Below are positions 1 through 9,114 of a DNA stretch of 40,169 nt, one piece after another. The first letter of the stretch is position 1, and the number at the start of each line of letters is the position of its first letter. The notes under the pieces were generated by a model. The model was given only the letters and a program-made list of their open reading frames with translations. It did not search any database and was not told the origin of the DNA. Location of the stretch: assembly GCA_022241785.1 (NCBI GenBank), contig JAKOMP010000020.1, positions 1 to 40,169 on the forward strand. The letters are read 5' to 3'. Origin of the DNA: Cyanocohniella sp. LLY (lineage in GTDB: Bacteria; Cyanobacteriota; Cyanobacteriia; Cyanobacteriales; Nostocaceae). A program made the position numbers and the translations under genes.

Positions 1-437
1 AAACGGTTTTTTCTATCTTTTTCTAGTCATTGAAGAGCAAGCTTTCAATGATTCTGAACCAAGTTTTCCATAAAAATTACCTAAAAACCAAAATTTTGTA
101 CAAAGTCCAAGTTTATTAACTGTATATCTACATTAATAGTAATAATTCTTATTTAGTTCTAATAAATTCTAGCCAATTCTCCCAGCAATTAGTTCTTATG
201 TACTAAATATATCGGTTTCTTTGGAGTGTGACAGTTGCGGGTGCGGAATGTGGGACACAAGTGTCACAAAAAATAAAAATTTTTTGCTTGTAGTAAGGGC
301 TACCCTACGGGTTCTGCGAAGCAGTACAGCCCTTATCTTGTTTGCAGAGCGTCTCGCAGAGAGGACTAAAGTCCTCACTACAAACTTAAAATAATATGCC
401 AGTTGCGTAAGTCCTAATATCTCACAAAAATCTGTGT
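1..437. other. noncoding left edge
   Basis: AT-rich sequence downstream of cphA2 with no convincing gene. Its only clear structure is the palindromic repeat at 287-385, listed separately. Around 225-268 a short TGTGACA/TGTCACA inverted pair flanks a G-rich stretch. No good terminator for cphA2 is visible here. Confidence 0.6.
287..385. repeat. dispersed palindromic repeat, copy 1
   Basis: The ends are inverted: TTGTAGTAAGG at the left and CCTCACTACAA at the right. The right arm carries AGGACTAAAGTCCT, itself almost a palindrome. The same ends and core recur at 17174-17228, so this is a repeat family. The centre also contains a GCGAAGC-type and a TCGCAGA-type motif common in Nostoc intergenic repeats. 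A 60-codon open frame across it is a by-product of the repeat. Confidence 0.75.
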
Positions 438-2348
438 TTACTCAATCGTCCCAACTTCTTTGAGGTAAACTCTAGTGAATGGTTCGTCTACTCCTAAAGT
501 GTAATCTTCAATCAACCCCTGACGACGGATAGAAATATTGTGATCTTTCTTAATCACAACTGTAGACCCGTCAATCATATTCCGCATTAACATCATTTCT
601 GTTTCTGTGGGATTATCTAAAACTACCATGTTGCTATTCTGGTAAAACATCCCCTGCTCTTCTAAAGTGGTTTCATCGTATTCCGCAATCAGCAAATCAA
701 CCTTAGGATTACGTAGCAAATTTTGCACATTACTGTTGTAATCTTGGCGGAATGATTTTTGCGACCGATTGACAAAAACTGCATCGTGGCAAACAGCGCC
801 TATTGTCCAGTCAGGATGGTGGGACAGAATATGGTCTATGGTTTCTTGGAGTTCTCCCACTGAAATTTTGTTAAAGGTGATAATGGGAATTTTGGCATTG
901 ATACCTGATGTAAAAAAGGTTTCTAAAATATGGGAAGGCACATCAACACTATGACCCACACAAGGGTTCAGATGCATCAAAATTCCCGGTGCGGCGTTGA
1001 TTTCTATAACGGCAAAGTTCCCAGATTTCCAAGATTCCGCCAGATTTTCAGCAATGACATCAATGCCAAGACAAGTCAGTCGGAAGTGTTGAGCAATATC
1101 TTGAGCCAAGATAATATTGTCATCATGAATTGTCGAGGTAGCATCAATGCTGATTCCTCCCGCCGAAAGATTGGCAACTTTGCGAAGATCAACAGTTCGT
1201 CCTTTCTTAATTACACTGTCTAATGACAAACCTTGTTCTTCTAAGTACAGTTCCATTGCCTCATCGCATTGTATTTTAGACATGGGCGAGGTGGGTGAAT
1301 CTAAGCGTGCTGATGTGCGATTTTCTTCGCGGATTAACTCTTGAATGGTTAAGTAGCCATCTCCGACAACCGATGCGGGACGACGTTCGGTAGCGGCCAC
1401 AAATCTGCCGTTGACACACAATAACCGAAAATCCTTACCGGAAATGCTTTTTTCGACGATTACCCGCGCTGACTGGTCTTCAGGAATTGCTGCTAATGCC
1501 CTACCATAAGCTGCTTCTAGTTCTTTGGCGTCTTGCACACCAGCTGTTACACCAATTCCTTTGTGACCAACTACAGGCTTGACTGCTACTGGGTAACGAA
1601 TTTCTCTGGCTACTGCTAAGGCTTCCTTTTCTGACCAGACAATATCTCCTTCGGGGATTGGTAAACCCAAGGTTTTCAAAAAGGTTTTGCAGTCATCTTT
1701 GCGGGTGGTGAAATCTGAATCTAGATGACTATCACACTCAAAGGTCGTCGCTACACCACGGACTTGTTTTTTGCCATAGCCATATTGCATTAGTCCTTCT
1801 TCCGACAGATAAAAAGTGGGAATATTTTTTTCGTAGGCTGTTCGCAATAAGGCGTAAACGGTGGGACCTCCATAGACAGATTGGCGGAATCGCCTTTGAA
1901 GAGTTAGCAGTTCTTCTGCAAACAGGAACTCTTTATCTTGAGTTATGGCTTCAAACCAATCCCAAACAAAGTAAACCACTGCCCTGGTAGTGCGTTCATG
2001 CAAAGATTGAATACTGATGCACGAATAATTTGCATCTGGCTTGATGCTCCAGCGGTGCGAGTGTAAATTCATATCCAACTTGCTCACTTCTGACACCACT
2101 TGGGCAAACAGATGGGCGTGGGACTCATATGTTTGTGTACCTAGATGGGGATAGCGATCGCCTATGCTGGAAATATAATCTTCAATGGGTAGGGGTTTTC
2201 TATTTTCAATTAGCGCCCAATCAAATACCAGCGCCCCTGTATCTAAATAAGGATTAGGCCCGACGTAATGCTTGAAGTTAAAAATGTCGAATACATCACT
2301 TTTTCTAGCATTAACGCGGACTAAAACACTACTTGTTCCTTGCGTCAT
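438..2348 (-). CDS. cphA2: cyanophycin synthetase 2 (CphA2)
   Basis: The 636-residue product resembles cyanophycin synthetase but is much shorter than CphA1 (about 870-900). Residues 1-160 match the N-terminal domain and include YGGPTVYALLRTAYE at about 159-173. An ATP-grasp domain follows at about 215-480, with the glycine-rich loop KPVVGHKGIGVT (257-268) and the metal-binding ending EINAAPG (449-455). The C-terminal part (about 487-636) aligns with the Mur-ligase domain of CphA1. Where CphA1 has the ATP loop GTNGKTT, this protein reads FNKISVG, so the second ATP site is lost. This is the reported CphA2 architecture; family work describes CphA2 as polymerising beta-Asp-Arg dipeptides released by cyanophycinase. 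The start has AAAGG about 9 bases upstream. It is divergent from the cphB side of the locus. Confidence 0.93.
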   Translation of the reverse strand: MTQGTSSVLVRVNARKSDVFDIFNFKHYVGPNPYLDTGALVFDWALIENRKPLPIEDYISSIGDRYPHLGTQTYESHAHLFAQVVSEVSKLDMNLHSHRWSIKPDANYSCISIQSLHERTTRAVVYFVWDWFEAITQDKEFLFAEELLTLQRRFRQSVYGGPTVYALLRTAYEKNIPTFYLSEEGLMQYGYGKKQVRGVATTFECDSHLDSDFTTRKDDCKTFLKTLGLPIPEGDIVWSEKEALAVAREIRYPVAVKPVVGHKGIGVTAGVQDAKELEAAYGRALAAIPEDQSARVIVEKSISGKDFRLLCVNGRFVAATERRPASVVGDGYLTIQELIREENRTSARLDSPTSPMSKIQCDEAMELYLEEQGLSLDSVIKKGRTVDLRKVANLSAGGISIDATSTIHDDNIILAQDIAQHFRLTCLGIDVIAENLAESWKSGNFAVIEINAAPGILMHLNPCVGHSVDVPSHILETFFTSGINAKIPIITFNKISVGELQETIDHILSHHPDWTIGAVCHDAVFVNRSQKSFRQDYNSNVQNLLRNPKVDLLIAEYDETTLEEQGMFYQNSNMVVLDNPTETEMMLMRNMIDGSTVVIKKDHNISIRRQGLIEDYTLGVDEPFTRVYLKEVGTIE

Positions 2349-2666
2349 TGATTATAAACCTTTAGCTAAACACCCTGATTATAGAATTTAATTTCAAATT
2401 TTTTAGACTTGTAAATTGTTAGTTAATTTAATGCAAACGATTAATTTATTTAAAATTTTAGCTATAACTCACCTAGCATACACTTTATGGCTACGCCTTT
2501 TCAACTGCTACCTAATTTACCAAGAGCTACTCTAACTCATAAATTTATAAATATCTATCTAGCAATGGTGAGAAATCACTAAAAAATATAACCTTTGGAG
2601 GGTGAAATACTCTGCCCAAATTTATATGCTATTAGGAATATGGTTTTAATAAAAACAGATCCAGTC

Positions 2667-2870
2667 ATGAATAGCACAGAGGCTACTCTTAGAGATGAAG
2701 TGCGTCAACTAGCTGAGGAAGCTTTCCACCTCAAGCTGATTTCTGGTCATGGAGATGGACCAGACCTTGACGAGTACCAAATTGTCTATCAGGGTAAACC
2801 TAGACATATCTCACTTGAGCAAGCGCGTTTTTTCTTAATGAATTTGCTGCATAGGAAAGGTATTGGTTAA
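2667..2870 (+). CDS. small conserved-looking protein between cphA2 and cphB
   Basis: A 67-residue acidic product beginning MNSTEATLRDEVRQL. It is probably helical, with a GHGDGPDLDEY turn in the middle and a second helix HISLEQARFFLMNLLHRKG. Function is not recognised. The frame is open further upstream, with ATG at 2640 (AGGA only 2-3 bases before it) and TTG at 2595, so the start is uncertain; I chose the ATG where protein-like composition begins. It lies between two cyanophycin genes in the cphB orientation, which suggests but does not prove a link. A hairpin at 2956-2974 follows it. Confidence 0.6.
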   Translation: MNSTEATLRDEVRQLAEEAFHLKLISGHGDGPDLDEYQIVYQGKPRHISLEQARFFLMNLLHRKGIG

Positions 2871-3200
2871 ACTTCCCTTAAGTAATGCATAACTTCATTA
2901 ATCTAAATAACTACTAAGAAAAGAACAGAAAACGAATTAATCGATAGTTATCGGGTGCATTGCTAGACAATGCATCATCTTTATATTGAGAATTTTTTTA
3001 TTTGTGTAAGGTACAGATGTATTCGTATTTATCTGTTTTACCTTACAAGATGGCAAAATTCACAATGTCAACAATGTACCTATAGGCTGTTAATAATAAA
3101 CACCTTATAGACAGAATTGTAATCTACCAAATGGATGATTTTACGTATCTAATTGTCATGCTTTAGTTAAATTAATTAATTGCTATCAGGAGTCGGAATC
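2871..3200. other. intergenic region with two hairpins upstream of cphB
   Basis: Hairpin one, 2956-2974, is TGCATTG, CTAGA loop, CAATGCA; it may end the small upstream transcript, though the T-run is weak. Hairpin two, 3005-3047, pairs TGTAAGGTA with TACCTTACA (9 bp) and then CAGAT with ATCTG, with a 12-base loop and a three-base bulge. It sits about 155 bases before the cphB start, within or near its leader. No full GTA-N8-TAC NtcA site was found. Confidence 0.55.
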
Positions 3201-4052
3201 ATGGACGATACAAGCAAAAGACAACTAGTAATTATTGGGGGAGCTGAAGATAAAGAAGGCGATTGCCTGATTTTACGGGATTTTGTGCGGCGCTCTGGAG
3301 GTATCAAGTCCAAGATTGTCATTATGACTGCGGCTACAGAGCTACCAAGAGAGGTGGGAGAGAACTACATTAGAGTATTCAAGGGACTAGGAGCCGAAGA
3401 AGCTCGCATTATTGACACGGAAACCCGTGAGGATGCATCATCATCTACAGCTTTACAGGCGATCGCTAAAGCTACGGGGATATTTTTTACTGGAGGAGAC
3501 CAAGCTAGAATCACTAGTATTCTCAAAGATACAGAAATAGATACAGCTATTCACAAACGCTTCTCTGAGGGTATAGTCATTGCCGGGACTAGTGCCGGTG
3601 CTGCGGTAATGCCAGATAAAATGATTGTAGAAGGTGACTCCCAAACCAACGCCAGAATTGAAGTTGTAGAAATGGGGCCAGGTTTAGGGTTTCTTCCAGG
3701 AGTAGTCATCGATCAGCATTTCTCCCAGCGTGGACGCATAGGACGCTTAATAGCAGCATTAATCCAAGAACCTGCGGTGTTAGGATTTGGCATTGATGAG
3801 AATACCGCTATGGTAGTGACTGATCATCAAGTAGAAATCATTGGAGAAGGTTCAGTCACAATTGTCGATGAATCAGACTCTACACATAATAATATGGATG
3901 AGATTTTGAAAGACGAGCCGTTAGCGATTTTTGGGGCGAAACTGCACATATTACCCCACGGCTATAAATTCGATCTCAAAACCCGCCAGCCAATTCTCGA
4001 GCAAAATCTTGTGACAAATATCTCTCAACCACTGGCTACCAGTAACTCGTAA
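3201..4052 (+). CDS. cphB: cyanophycinase
   Basis: The 283-residue peptidase S51-family enzyme hydrolyses cyanophycin to beta-Asp-Arg dipeptides in the cytoplasm. The serine nucleophile is in GTSAGA (129-134, Ser131). DQHFSQRGR at 171-179 supplies His173, and FGIDE supplies Glu200. These agree to within one residue with the Ser-His-Glu triad I recall for Synechocystis CphB. FFTGGDQ at 95-101 is another family motif. I chose ATG 3201 because AGGAG lies about 8 bases before it; a TTG at 3180 would add seven residues. It shares the locus with cphA2, which can reuse the dipeptide product. A strong terminator follows at 4121-4162. Confidence 0.95.
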   Translation: MDDTSKRQLVIIGGAEDKEGDCLILRDFVRRSGGIKSKIVIMTAATELPREVGENYIRVFKGLGAEEARIIDTETREDASSSTALQAIAKATGIFFTGGDQARITSILKDTEIDTAIHKRFSEGIVIAGTSAGAAVMPDKMIVEGDSQTNARIEVVEMGPGLGFLPGVVIDQHFSQRGRIGRLIAALIQEPAVLGFGIDENTAMVVTDHQVEIIGEGSVTIVDESDSTHNNMDEILKDEPLAIFGAKLHILPHGYKFDLKTRQPILEQNLVTNISQPLATSNS

Positions 4053-4120
4053 TAGCAGATTAAGGCTTGTTACGTAGTAAACGCATCTATACTCGCATAT
4101 GTGGCAAGAAATGACCAAGT

Positions 4121-4162
4121 AATCAACCGCAATTGACATCACGTTGCGGTTGATTGTTTTTT
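4121..4162 (+). terminator. Rho-independent terminator after cphB
   Basis: A perfect 12-bp stem pairs AATCAACCGCAA (4121-4132) with TTGCGGTTGATT (4144-4155) around an 11-base loop, followed by GTTTTTT. It separates cphB from the urt operon. Confidence 0.92.
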
Positions 4163-4239
4163 ATTTGGCAGTTTTTAGCGATCTTTACAATGTCAGCATT
4201 AAGTAAAGATTAACTTTTTATTATGCAATGCCAAATTTT

Positions 4240-4282
4240 GTATAACAGATAACTTTTTAATAGTAAAATATCGCACTAATAT
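4240..4282 (+). promoter_or_regulatory. candidate NtcA-activated promoter of urtA
   Basis: GTATAACAGATAAC (4240-4253) fits GTA-N8-AAC, one base off the canonical NtcA site GTA-N8-TAC. It is followed after 23 bases by TAATAT (4277-4282), a TA-N3-T type -10 box. That spacing is the one known for NtcA-activated (class II) promoters, and urea transporters of Anabaena are known NtcA targets. A small hairpin, TCAGCC/GGCTGA (4305-4327), lies in the leader. Confidence 0.6.
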
Positions 4283-4354
4283 CACAATTTGAAGATTAAT
4301 CTTGTCAGCCTTTGATGATTTGGCTGATACATACAAACGCAAATTTATCAAAAT

Positions 4355-5659
4355 ATGAGTAGAAAAATTAACAGACGGAAGTTTTTAGTATACAGTTCTG
4401 CAACTATCGGTAGCAGCATTTTTTTAAAGGCCTGTACAAATGACACCCCAACCGCCACAAACAGTCCAGGGGGTGCTTCTACAACCGCCACTGCTGGTGA
4501 CACAATCAAAGTAGGCATTTTGCACTCCCTCAGCGGCACAATGGCCATTAGTGAAAGAAGTGTTGTTGACGCTGAAAGATTAGCAATTAAAGAAATTAAC
4601 GCGGCTGGTGGTGTTTTGGGTAAACAAATTGAGGCGATTACTGAAGATGGCGCTTCTAACTGGGATACCTTTAGAGAAAAAGCTACCAAGTTAATTGATC
4701 AAGATCAAACTGCTGTCATTTTTGGTTGTTGGACTTCTGCTAGCCGCAAGAATGTGAAACCAGTATTTGAGAGCAAAGATCATATGCTCTGGTACCCAGT
4801 ACAGTATGAAGGTCAAGAATGTTCTAAAAACATTTTCTATACTGGTGCGGCGCCAAATCAACAAATTGAACCATCTGTTGATTGGATGTTAAAAAATAAA
4901 GGCAAAGAATTCTTTTTAGTTGGTTCTGATTATGTTTTTCCCCGAACTGCTAATACCATTATTAAAGCCCAACTAGAGGCATTAGGTGGCAAAACAGTTG
5001 GTGAGGATTATTTACCATTGGGTAACGTCGAAGTTACACCAATTATTTCAAAAATTAGGCAAAATTTACCCAACGGCGGCGTAATTTACAACACTCTCAA
5101 TGGTGATAGTAATGTTGCGTTTTTTAAACAATTGCGGGGTGCTGGATTAACACCAGATAAATATCCCTCGATGTCGGTAAGTATTGCAGAAGAAGAAGTT
5201 AAAGCTATTGGTGTTGAGTATCTCCAAGGTCATTATGCTGCTTGGAACTACTTTCAAACAGTAGATACACCTGCTAACAAAAAGTTTGTAGAAGCTTTCA
5301 AAAACGAGTATGGTGCAGAGCGGGTAATTAATGACCCAATGGAAGCAGGATACATCGCAGTTTATTTGTGGAAACAAGCAGTAGAAAAGGCTGGGACAAC
5401 TGATTTAGATAAGGTGCGCGCTGCGGCCTACGGCCAAACGATAGATGCGCCGGAAGGTAAAGTGACGATGGGCGCTAATCATCACATTTCTAAAATTGTG
5501 AGAATTGGTCAAGTCCGAGGAGATGGTTTATTTGATATTGTCTATGCGACTCCTGCACCAGTTGAGCCTGTACCTTGGAATCAATTTGTGAATGAAACTA
5601 AGGGATTTAGTTGTGATTGGTCAGATCCAGCTAAAGGTGGTAGGTATAAACAGGTTTAA
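4355..5659 (+). CDS. urtA: urea ABC transporter, substrate-binding lipoprotein
   Basis: The 434-residue periplasmic binding protein of the high-affinity urea permease. The N-terminus has a twin-arginine-like NRRKFLVY (residues 6-13) followed by a lipobox LKAC with Cys27, so export as a lipoprotein, probably by Tat, is likely. A Thr/Ser/Pro/Gly-rich linker precedes the type I periplasmic-binding (Leu/Ile/Val-like) fold starting at [17 protein letters not shown]. The urea group is recognised by the run [12 protein letters not shown] and by overall similarity. It is the first gene of urtABCDE, though 301 bases containing a repeat separate it from urtB. It probably makes the most abundant product, and the hairpin-rich spacer may help set that ratio. 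Confidence 0.96.
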   Translation: MSRKINRRKFLVYSSATIGSSIFLKACTNDTPTATNSPGGASTTATAGDTIKVGILHSLSGTMAISERSVVDAERLAIKEINAAGGVLGKQIEAITEDGASNWDTFREKATKLIDQDQTAVIFGCWTSASRKNVKPVFESKDHMLWYPVQYEGQECSKNIFYTGAAPNQQIEPSVDWMLKNKGKEFFLVGSDYVFPRTANTIIKAQLEALGGKTVGEDYLPLGNVEVTPIISKIRQNLPNGGVIYNTLNGDSNVAFFKQLRGAGLTPDKYPSMSVSIAEEEVKAIGVEYLQGHYAAWNYFQTVDTPANKKFVEAFKNEYGAERVINDPMEAGYIAVYLWKQAVEKAGTTDLDKVRAAAYGQTIDAPEGKVTMGANHHISKIVRIGQVRGDGLFDIVYATPAPVEPVPWNQFVNETKGFSCDWSDPAKGGRYKQV

Positions 5660-5960
5660 TACTAATTCGTAATGCCTAACCCTTTTCTATGACTCTGGAG
5701 AGAGAAAAATAAATGTAGGTTGGGGAGCCATTTGCATGGGCGGGTTTCCCGACTTGAGCAAAGTGGCGTTAGAACGTAGTGAAACCCAACAATATCAAGG
5801 TCTTTGGGTGTTGGGTTGCGCTGTGCTTAACCCCTACTACGCCTAAATTGATAAAAGCCGTGAAAAATAAAGGTTTTAGATTTTTCTAAGCGCGATAGTG
5901 ATTAAAGAGGGTTAGGTGCTTTTTAGTAAGAATTAGTTGAGATTGATGGGGGATTAATAG
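5660..5960. repeat. dispersed repeat between urtA and urtB
   Basis: The gap holds a palindrome-rich element at about 5715-5845. It contains GTAGGTTGGG, GTAGTGAAACCCAAC and GGGTTGCGCTGTGCTTAACCC, of the GTAGGTTGGGTT/GAACGTAGTGAAACCCAAC type widely scattered in Nostoc genomes. The transcript would fold strongly here. No gene is visible. GGGGGA just before 5961 is the ribosome site for urtB. Confidence 0.7.
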
Positions 5961-7115
5961 GTGTTGATAGGGTTTTTGGAAGCGGTATTTAATGGGATTA
6001 GTATTGGGTCGGTATTGTTAATTGCTGCGTTGGGACTAGCAATTATTTTTGGGTTGATGGGCGTCATTAATATGGCGCATGGTGAATTGATGATGTTTGG
6101 TGCTTATGCAACTTTTGTGGTGCAAAATGTTTGCAAACAGTTGGGCGGAGTGTGGTTTGAATTTTATATATTTTTGGCTTTGATTATTGCTTTTTTATTC
6201 ACTGCGGTGGTGGGGTTGATTTTAGAAAGAGGTGTAATTCGTTATCTCTATGGGCGACCTTTAGAAACTTTATTAGCAACTTGGGGTGTGAGTTTAATTT
6301 TTCAACAGTTTGTCCGCAGTGTGAATTGGTTGTTGGTAATTGGTATAGCCTTATTTTGTTTGTTATTTTTTGGAGGTTTACGGATTTTAAATTCCCGCCA
6401 AAATTTGGGGAGGGTGCGTAATTGGGTAGTATCAGTCATATTCTTATTATCTCTAGGAATAAGCATTACTACGGGAAATTTATTAGGCACACAACAAGCA
6501 CTAAATCAGCCTTGGTTTGGCGCTCAAAATGTAGATGTCACGGCTCCTACTTGGTTGCAAGAGGGGATATCTTTGGGTGGTGTTCAATTGCCGTTTGCTC
6601 GGTTATTTATTATTGCTTTGACAATAATTTGTGTGGGAGGAATTTATCTATTTTTGCAGCGTTCTAATTGGGGCTTAAGGATTCGTGCTGTGACGCAAAA
6701 TCGGAGTATGAGTGCTTGTTTAGGAATCCCTACTCAAAAAGTTGATGCTATCACTTTTGCTCTGGGTTCGGGTTTGGCCGGTGTAGCTGGTTGTGCTATT
6801 AGTTTACTCGGTTCGGTAGGGCCAAATACTGGACAAAATTACATTATCGATACCTTTATGGTGGTGGTTGTCGGTGGTGTGGGTAATTTAGCAGGTACTA
6901 TTGTTGCGGCTTTGGGAATTGGTACGGCGAATTTTTTAATTGGTTCTGGGACTCTGGCTTTTTTGTTGTCTCCGATTCAGCCTTTGGCAGATTTTTTCAA
7001 TTTTTTTGCGACAACCAGTATGGCCAAGGTGATGGTGTTTGCACTGATTATCGCGTTTTTACAGTGGAAGCCTGGGGGCATTTTTCCTCAGAAGGGTCGT
7101 ACTGTTGATGTTTGA
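5961..7115 (+). CDS. urtB: urea ABC transporter permease UrtB
   Basis: The 384-residue inner-membrane permease of the LivH type. It starts at GTG with a GGGGGA ribosome site 7-8 bases upstream. The first segment carries GLMGVINMAHGELMMFGAY, the signature of this family. The C-terminal half contains GLRIRAVTQNRSMSACLGI (the ATPase-contact loop) followed by GSGLAGVAGC and VVVGGVGNLAGT. Residues of about 105-180 form an extra hydrophobic stretch not found in the shorter LivH proteins but usual for cyanobacterial UrtB. It pairs with UrtC in the membrane. Confidence 0.94.
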   Translation: MLIGFLEAVFNGISIGSVLLIAALGLAIIFGLMGVINMAHGELMMFGAYATFVVQNVCKQLGGVWFEFYIFLALIIAFLFTAVVGLILERGVIRYLYGRPLETLLATWGVSLIFQQFVRSVNWLLVIGIALFCLLFFGGLRILNSRQNLGRVRNWVVSVIFLLSLGISITTGNLLGTQQALNQPWFGAQNVDVTAPTWLQEGISLGGVQLPFARLFIIALTIICVGGIYLFLQRSNWGLRIRAVTQNRSMSACLGIPTQKVDAITFALGSGLAGVAGCAISLLGSVGPNTGQNYIIDTFMVVVVGGVGNLAGTIVAALGIGTANFLIGSGTLAFLLSPIQPLADFFNFFATTSMAKVMVFALIIAFLQWKPGGIFPQKGRTVDV

Positions 7116-7132
7116 ACCACGGAGACACAGCA

Positions 7133-7170
7133 AAAAGTTGTCAGGAGGGTTTCCCTTCGTACAAACTTTT
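7133..7170. repeat. short inverted repeat between urtB and urtC
   Basis: AAAAGTTG and CAAACTTTT flank an inner AGGG-TTT-CCCT hairpin. It is a common Nostoc intergenic palindrome type, with a GGAGACACAG tract just before it. The downstream AGAGGAAG is the urtC ribosome site. Confidence 0.6.
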
Positions 7171-7190
7171 CAAGACAGAGGAAGCAGAGA

Positions 7191-8312
7191 ATGAGGAATA
7201 AGAGAGGACGGTTAATTTTAATTGAGGTTGGGGTGGTAGTGGCGATCGCACTGATCCTGATTTTGATGATGCCAGTTGTGCTGTCAGAGTTTCGCTTGAA
7301 TTTGTTGGGGCGGTTTTTGTCGCTGGCTATTGTGGCTTTGGGTCTGGATTTGATTTGGGGTTACACCGGGTTGTTGAGTTTGGGACATGGGATTTTCTTT
7401 GGTTTGGGTGGGTATGCGATCGCTATGTACCTGAAACTGCAAGTTCCCTCTGGGGAATTACCCGATTTTATGGGGTTGTACGGTGTTACCGAATTACCTT
7501 GGTTTTGGCAACCTTTTTATTCGTTTTCTGTAGCAACTGTGGCTGTGGTGGTGATTCCCGGTTTACTAGCAGGATTATTGGGTTATTTAGTATTTCGTAA
7601 TCGCATCAAAGGTGTGTATTTTTCTATACTCACTCAAGCCGCAGTGATTATATTTTTCAACTTTTTTAATGGTCAACAACAACTCTTCAACGGCACAAAT
7701 GGACTCACAAGTTTTAGAACTTTGTTAGAAGCGGATATTAATGATAGTAATACGCAATTCATTTTTTACAGTTTGACAGTAGTATTTCTCGCCGCCACCT
7801 ACGGAATTTGTCGCTGGTTGACAAGTGGACGCTTTGGCAGATTATTAATAGCCATTCGTGATGATGAAAGTCGGGTGAGATTTTCCGGCTACAACCCTAC
7901 AGAGTTTAAGGTTTTGGTGTTTGCAATTTCTGGTGCGATCGCAGGTGTAGCCGGGGCATTTTACACCCTCCAAAGTGGTTCTGTGTCACCCAGGTCAATG
8001 GATATTGCTTTTTCCATTGAAATGGTGATTTGGGTAGCAGTGGGGGGACGTGCTACATTAACCGGGGCAATTGTCGGCACTTTATTAGTCAATTACGCCC
8101 GCACCTTTTTAAGCGAACAATTTGCCGAAATCTGGTTATTTTTCCAGGGTGCACTCTTTTTAATTGTTGTTACAGTCCTACCTGACGGCATCATGGGATG
8201 GTTGCAAAGTCAAAAAATGTCTTTTTTCCACCGCCGTCAACAAATTGCCACATATCCCACCTTGGAAGAAGACCCCGAAGTGCAACATGAAAGCCAAAAT
8301 TTTAGAAACTGA
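7191..8312 (+). CDS. urtC: urea ABC transporter permease UrtC
   Basis: The 373-residue LivM-type permease. An N-terminal membrane segment is followed by GLDLIWGYTGLLSLGHGIFF, the hallmark motif near the first core helices. GRLLIAIRDDESRVRFSGY is the cytoplasmic loop that contacts the ATPases. SGAIAGVAGAFYTLQSG and VGGRATLTGAIVG follow. The start has AGAGGAAG about 5 bases upstream. Its last 26 bases overlap the start of urtD in another frame, which suggests translational coupling. Confidence 0.95.
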   Translation: MRNKRGRLILIEVGVVVAIALILILMMPVVLSEFRLNLLGRFLSLAIVALGLDLIWGYTGLLSLGHGIFFGLGGYAIAMYLKLQVPSGELPDFMGLYGVTELPWFWQPFYSFSVATVAVVVIPGLLAGLLGYLVFRNRIKGVYFSILTQAAVIIFFNFFNGQQQLFNGTNGLTSFRTLLEADINDSNTQFIFYSLTVVFLAATYGICRWLTSGRFGRLLIAIRDDESRVRFSGYNPTEFKVLVFAISGAIAGVAGAFYTLQSGSVSPRSMDIAFSIEMVIWVAVGGRATLTGAIVGTLLVNYARTFLSEQFAEIWLFFQGALFLIVVTVLPDGIMGWLQSQKMSFFHRRQQIATYPTLEEDPEVQHESQNFRN

Positions 8313-9033
8313 AAACGTCACTGTCAGCTTTGATGGTTTTAAAGCGATAAACCAACTTAACTTCAGCATGGATGTGGGAGAATTGCGGGTAGTAATTGGC
8401 CCCAACGGTGCAGGGAAGACAACTTTTTTGGATGTGATTACAGGCAAAGTACAGCCAACGGTTGGCAGAGTTTTATTCAAAGGCAAAAATCTGCGTTCCT
8501 TATCAGAACATCAAATTGCCCGGTTAGGAATTGGGCGTAAATTCCAAACACCCAGAATTTACTTAAACTTAACTCCCCGTGAGAACTTAGAAATTACCAG
8601 CAACCGCCATAAAAATGTCTTTGCAACTTTATTTAAAGCTTCTCAACCTGCCGAAAAAAACTATATTAAAGGACTATTAGAAACAGTCGGTTTAACACCC
8701 AAAGCAGACATCCCCGCAGCCTTACTATCCCACGGCGAAAAGCAGAGATTAGAAATTGGTATGTTAGTCGCCCAGTCCCCCGACCTATTACTAGTAGATG
8801 AACCAGTAGCCGGATTAACAGACGAAGAAACCCACAACATCGGCGAACTCCTACTAACACTAGCCCAAAATCATTCAATTTTAGTAATAGAACACGACAT
8901 GGAATTTGTCCGACAAATTGCCCGCCAAGTCACAGTCCTCCATGAAGGTTCAGTACTATGTGAAGGCAACTTTTCCGAAATCCAAAACGACCCCCGCGTC
9001 ATTGAAGTATATCTAGGACAACAACAAGAATAA
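8287..9033 (+). CDS. urtD: urea ABC transporter ATPase UrtD
   Basis: The 248-residue ATP-binding protein of the LivG type. Walker A is GPNGAGKT (38-45), the signature is LSHGEKQRLEIG (147-158), Walker B is LLLVDEP (167-173), and the switch histidine is in VIEHDMEFV. The signature LSHGE instead of LSGGQ is usual in UrtD/LivG proteins. The frame is open further upstream inside urtC, but ATG 8287 is where family similarity begins (MKAKILETENVTVSFDGF). The gene therefore overlaps urtC by 26 bases. It forms the heterodimeric ATPase with UrtE. Confidence 0.95.
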   Translation: MKAKILETENVTVSFDGFKAINQLNFSMDVGELRVVIGPNGAGKTTFLDVITGKVQPTVGRVLFKGKNLRSLSEHQIARLGIGRKFQTPRIYLNLTPRENLEITSNRHKNVFATLFKASQPAEKNYIKGLLETVGLTPKADIPAALLSHGEKQRLEIGMLVAQSPDLLLVDEPVAGLTDEETHNIGELLLTLAQNHSILVIEHDMEFVRQIARQVTVLHEGSVLCEGNFSEIQNDPRVIEVYLGQQQE

Positions 9034-9114
9034 ATGGGAAAAATCCTCTTTCTCACTCCTCTGCGCCTTTGCGCCTTTGCGTGAGTAAATCAACCACCAT
9101 TCCACACACCAACA

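Noticed and set aside
196-378. 60-codon minus-strand open frame at the left edge
   Set aside because: It runs through the palindromic repeat at 287-385 and has repeat-driven composition with no ribosome site.
2411-2424. NtcA-like AAC-N8-TAC on the minus strand upstream of cphA2
   Set aside because: One half-site is wrong and no TA-N3-T box lies at the right distance (nearest candidates at 20 and 27 bases).
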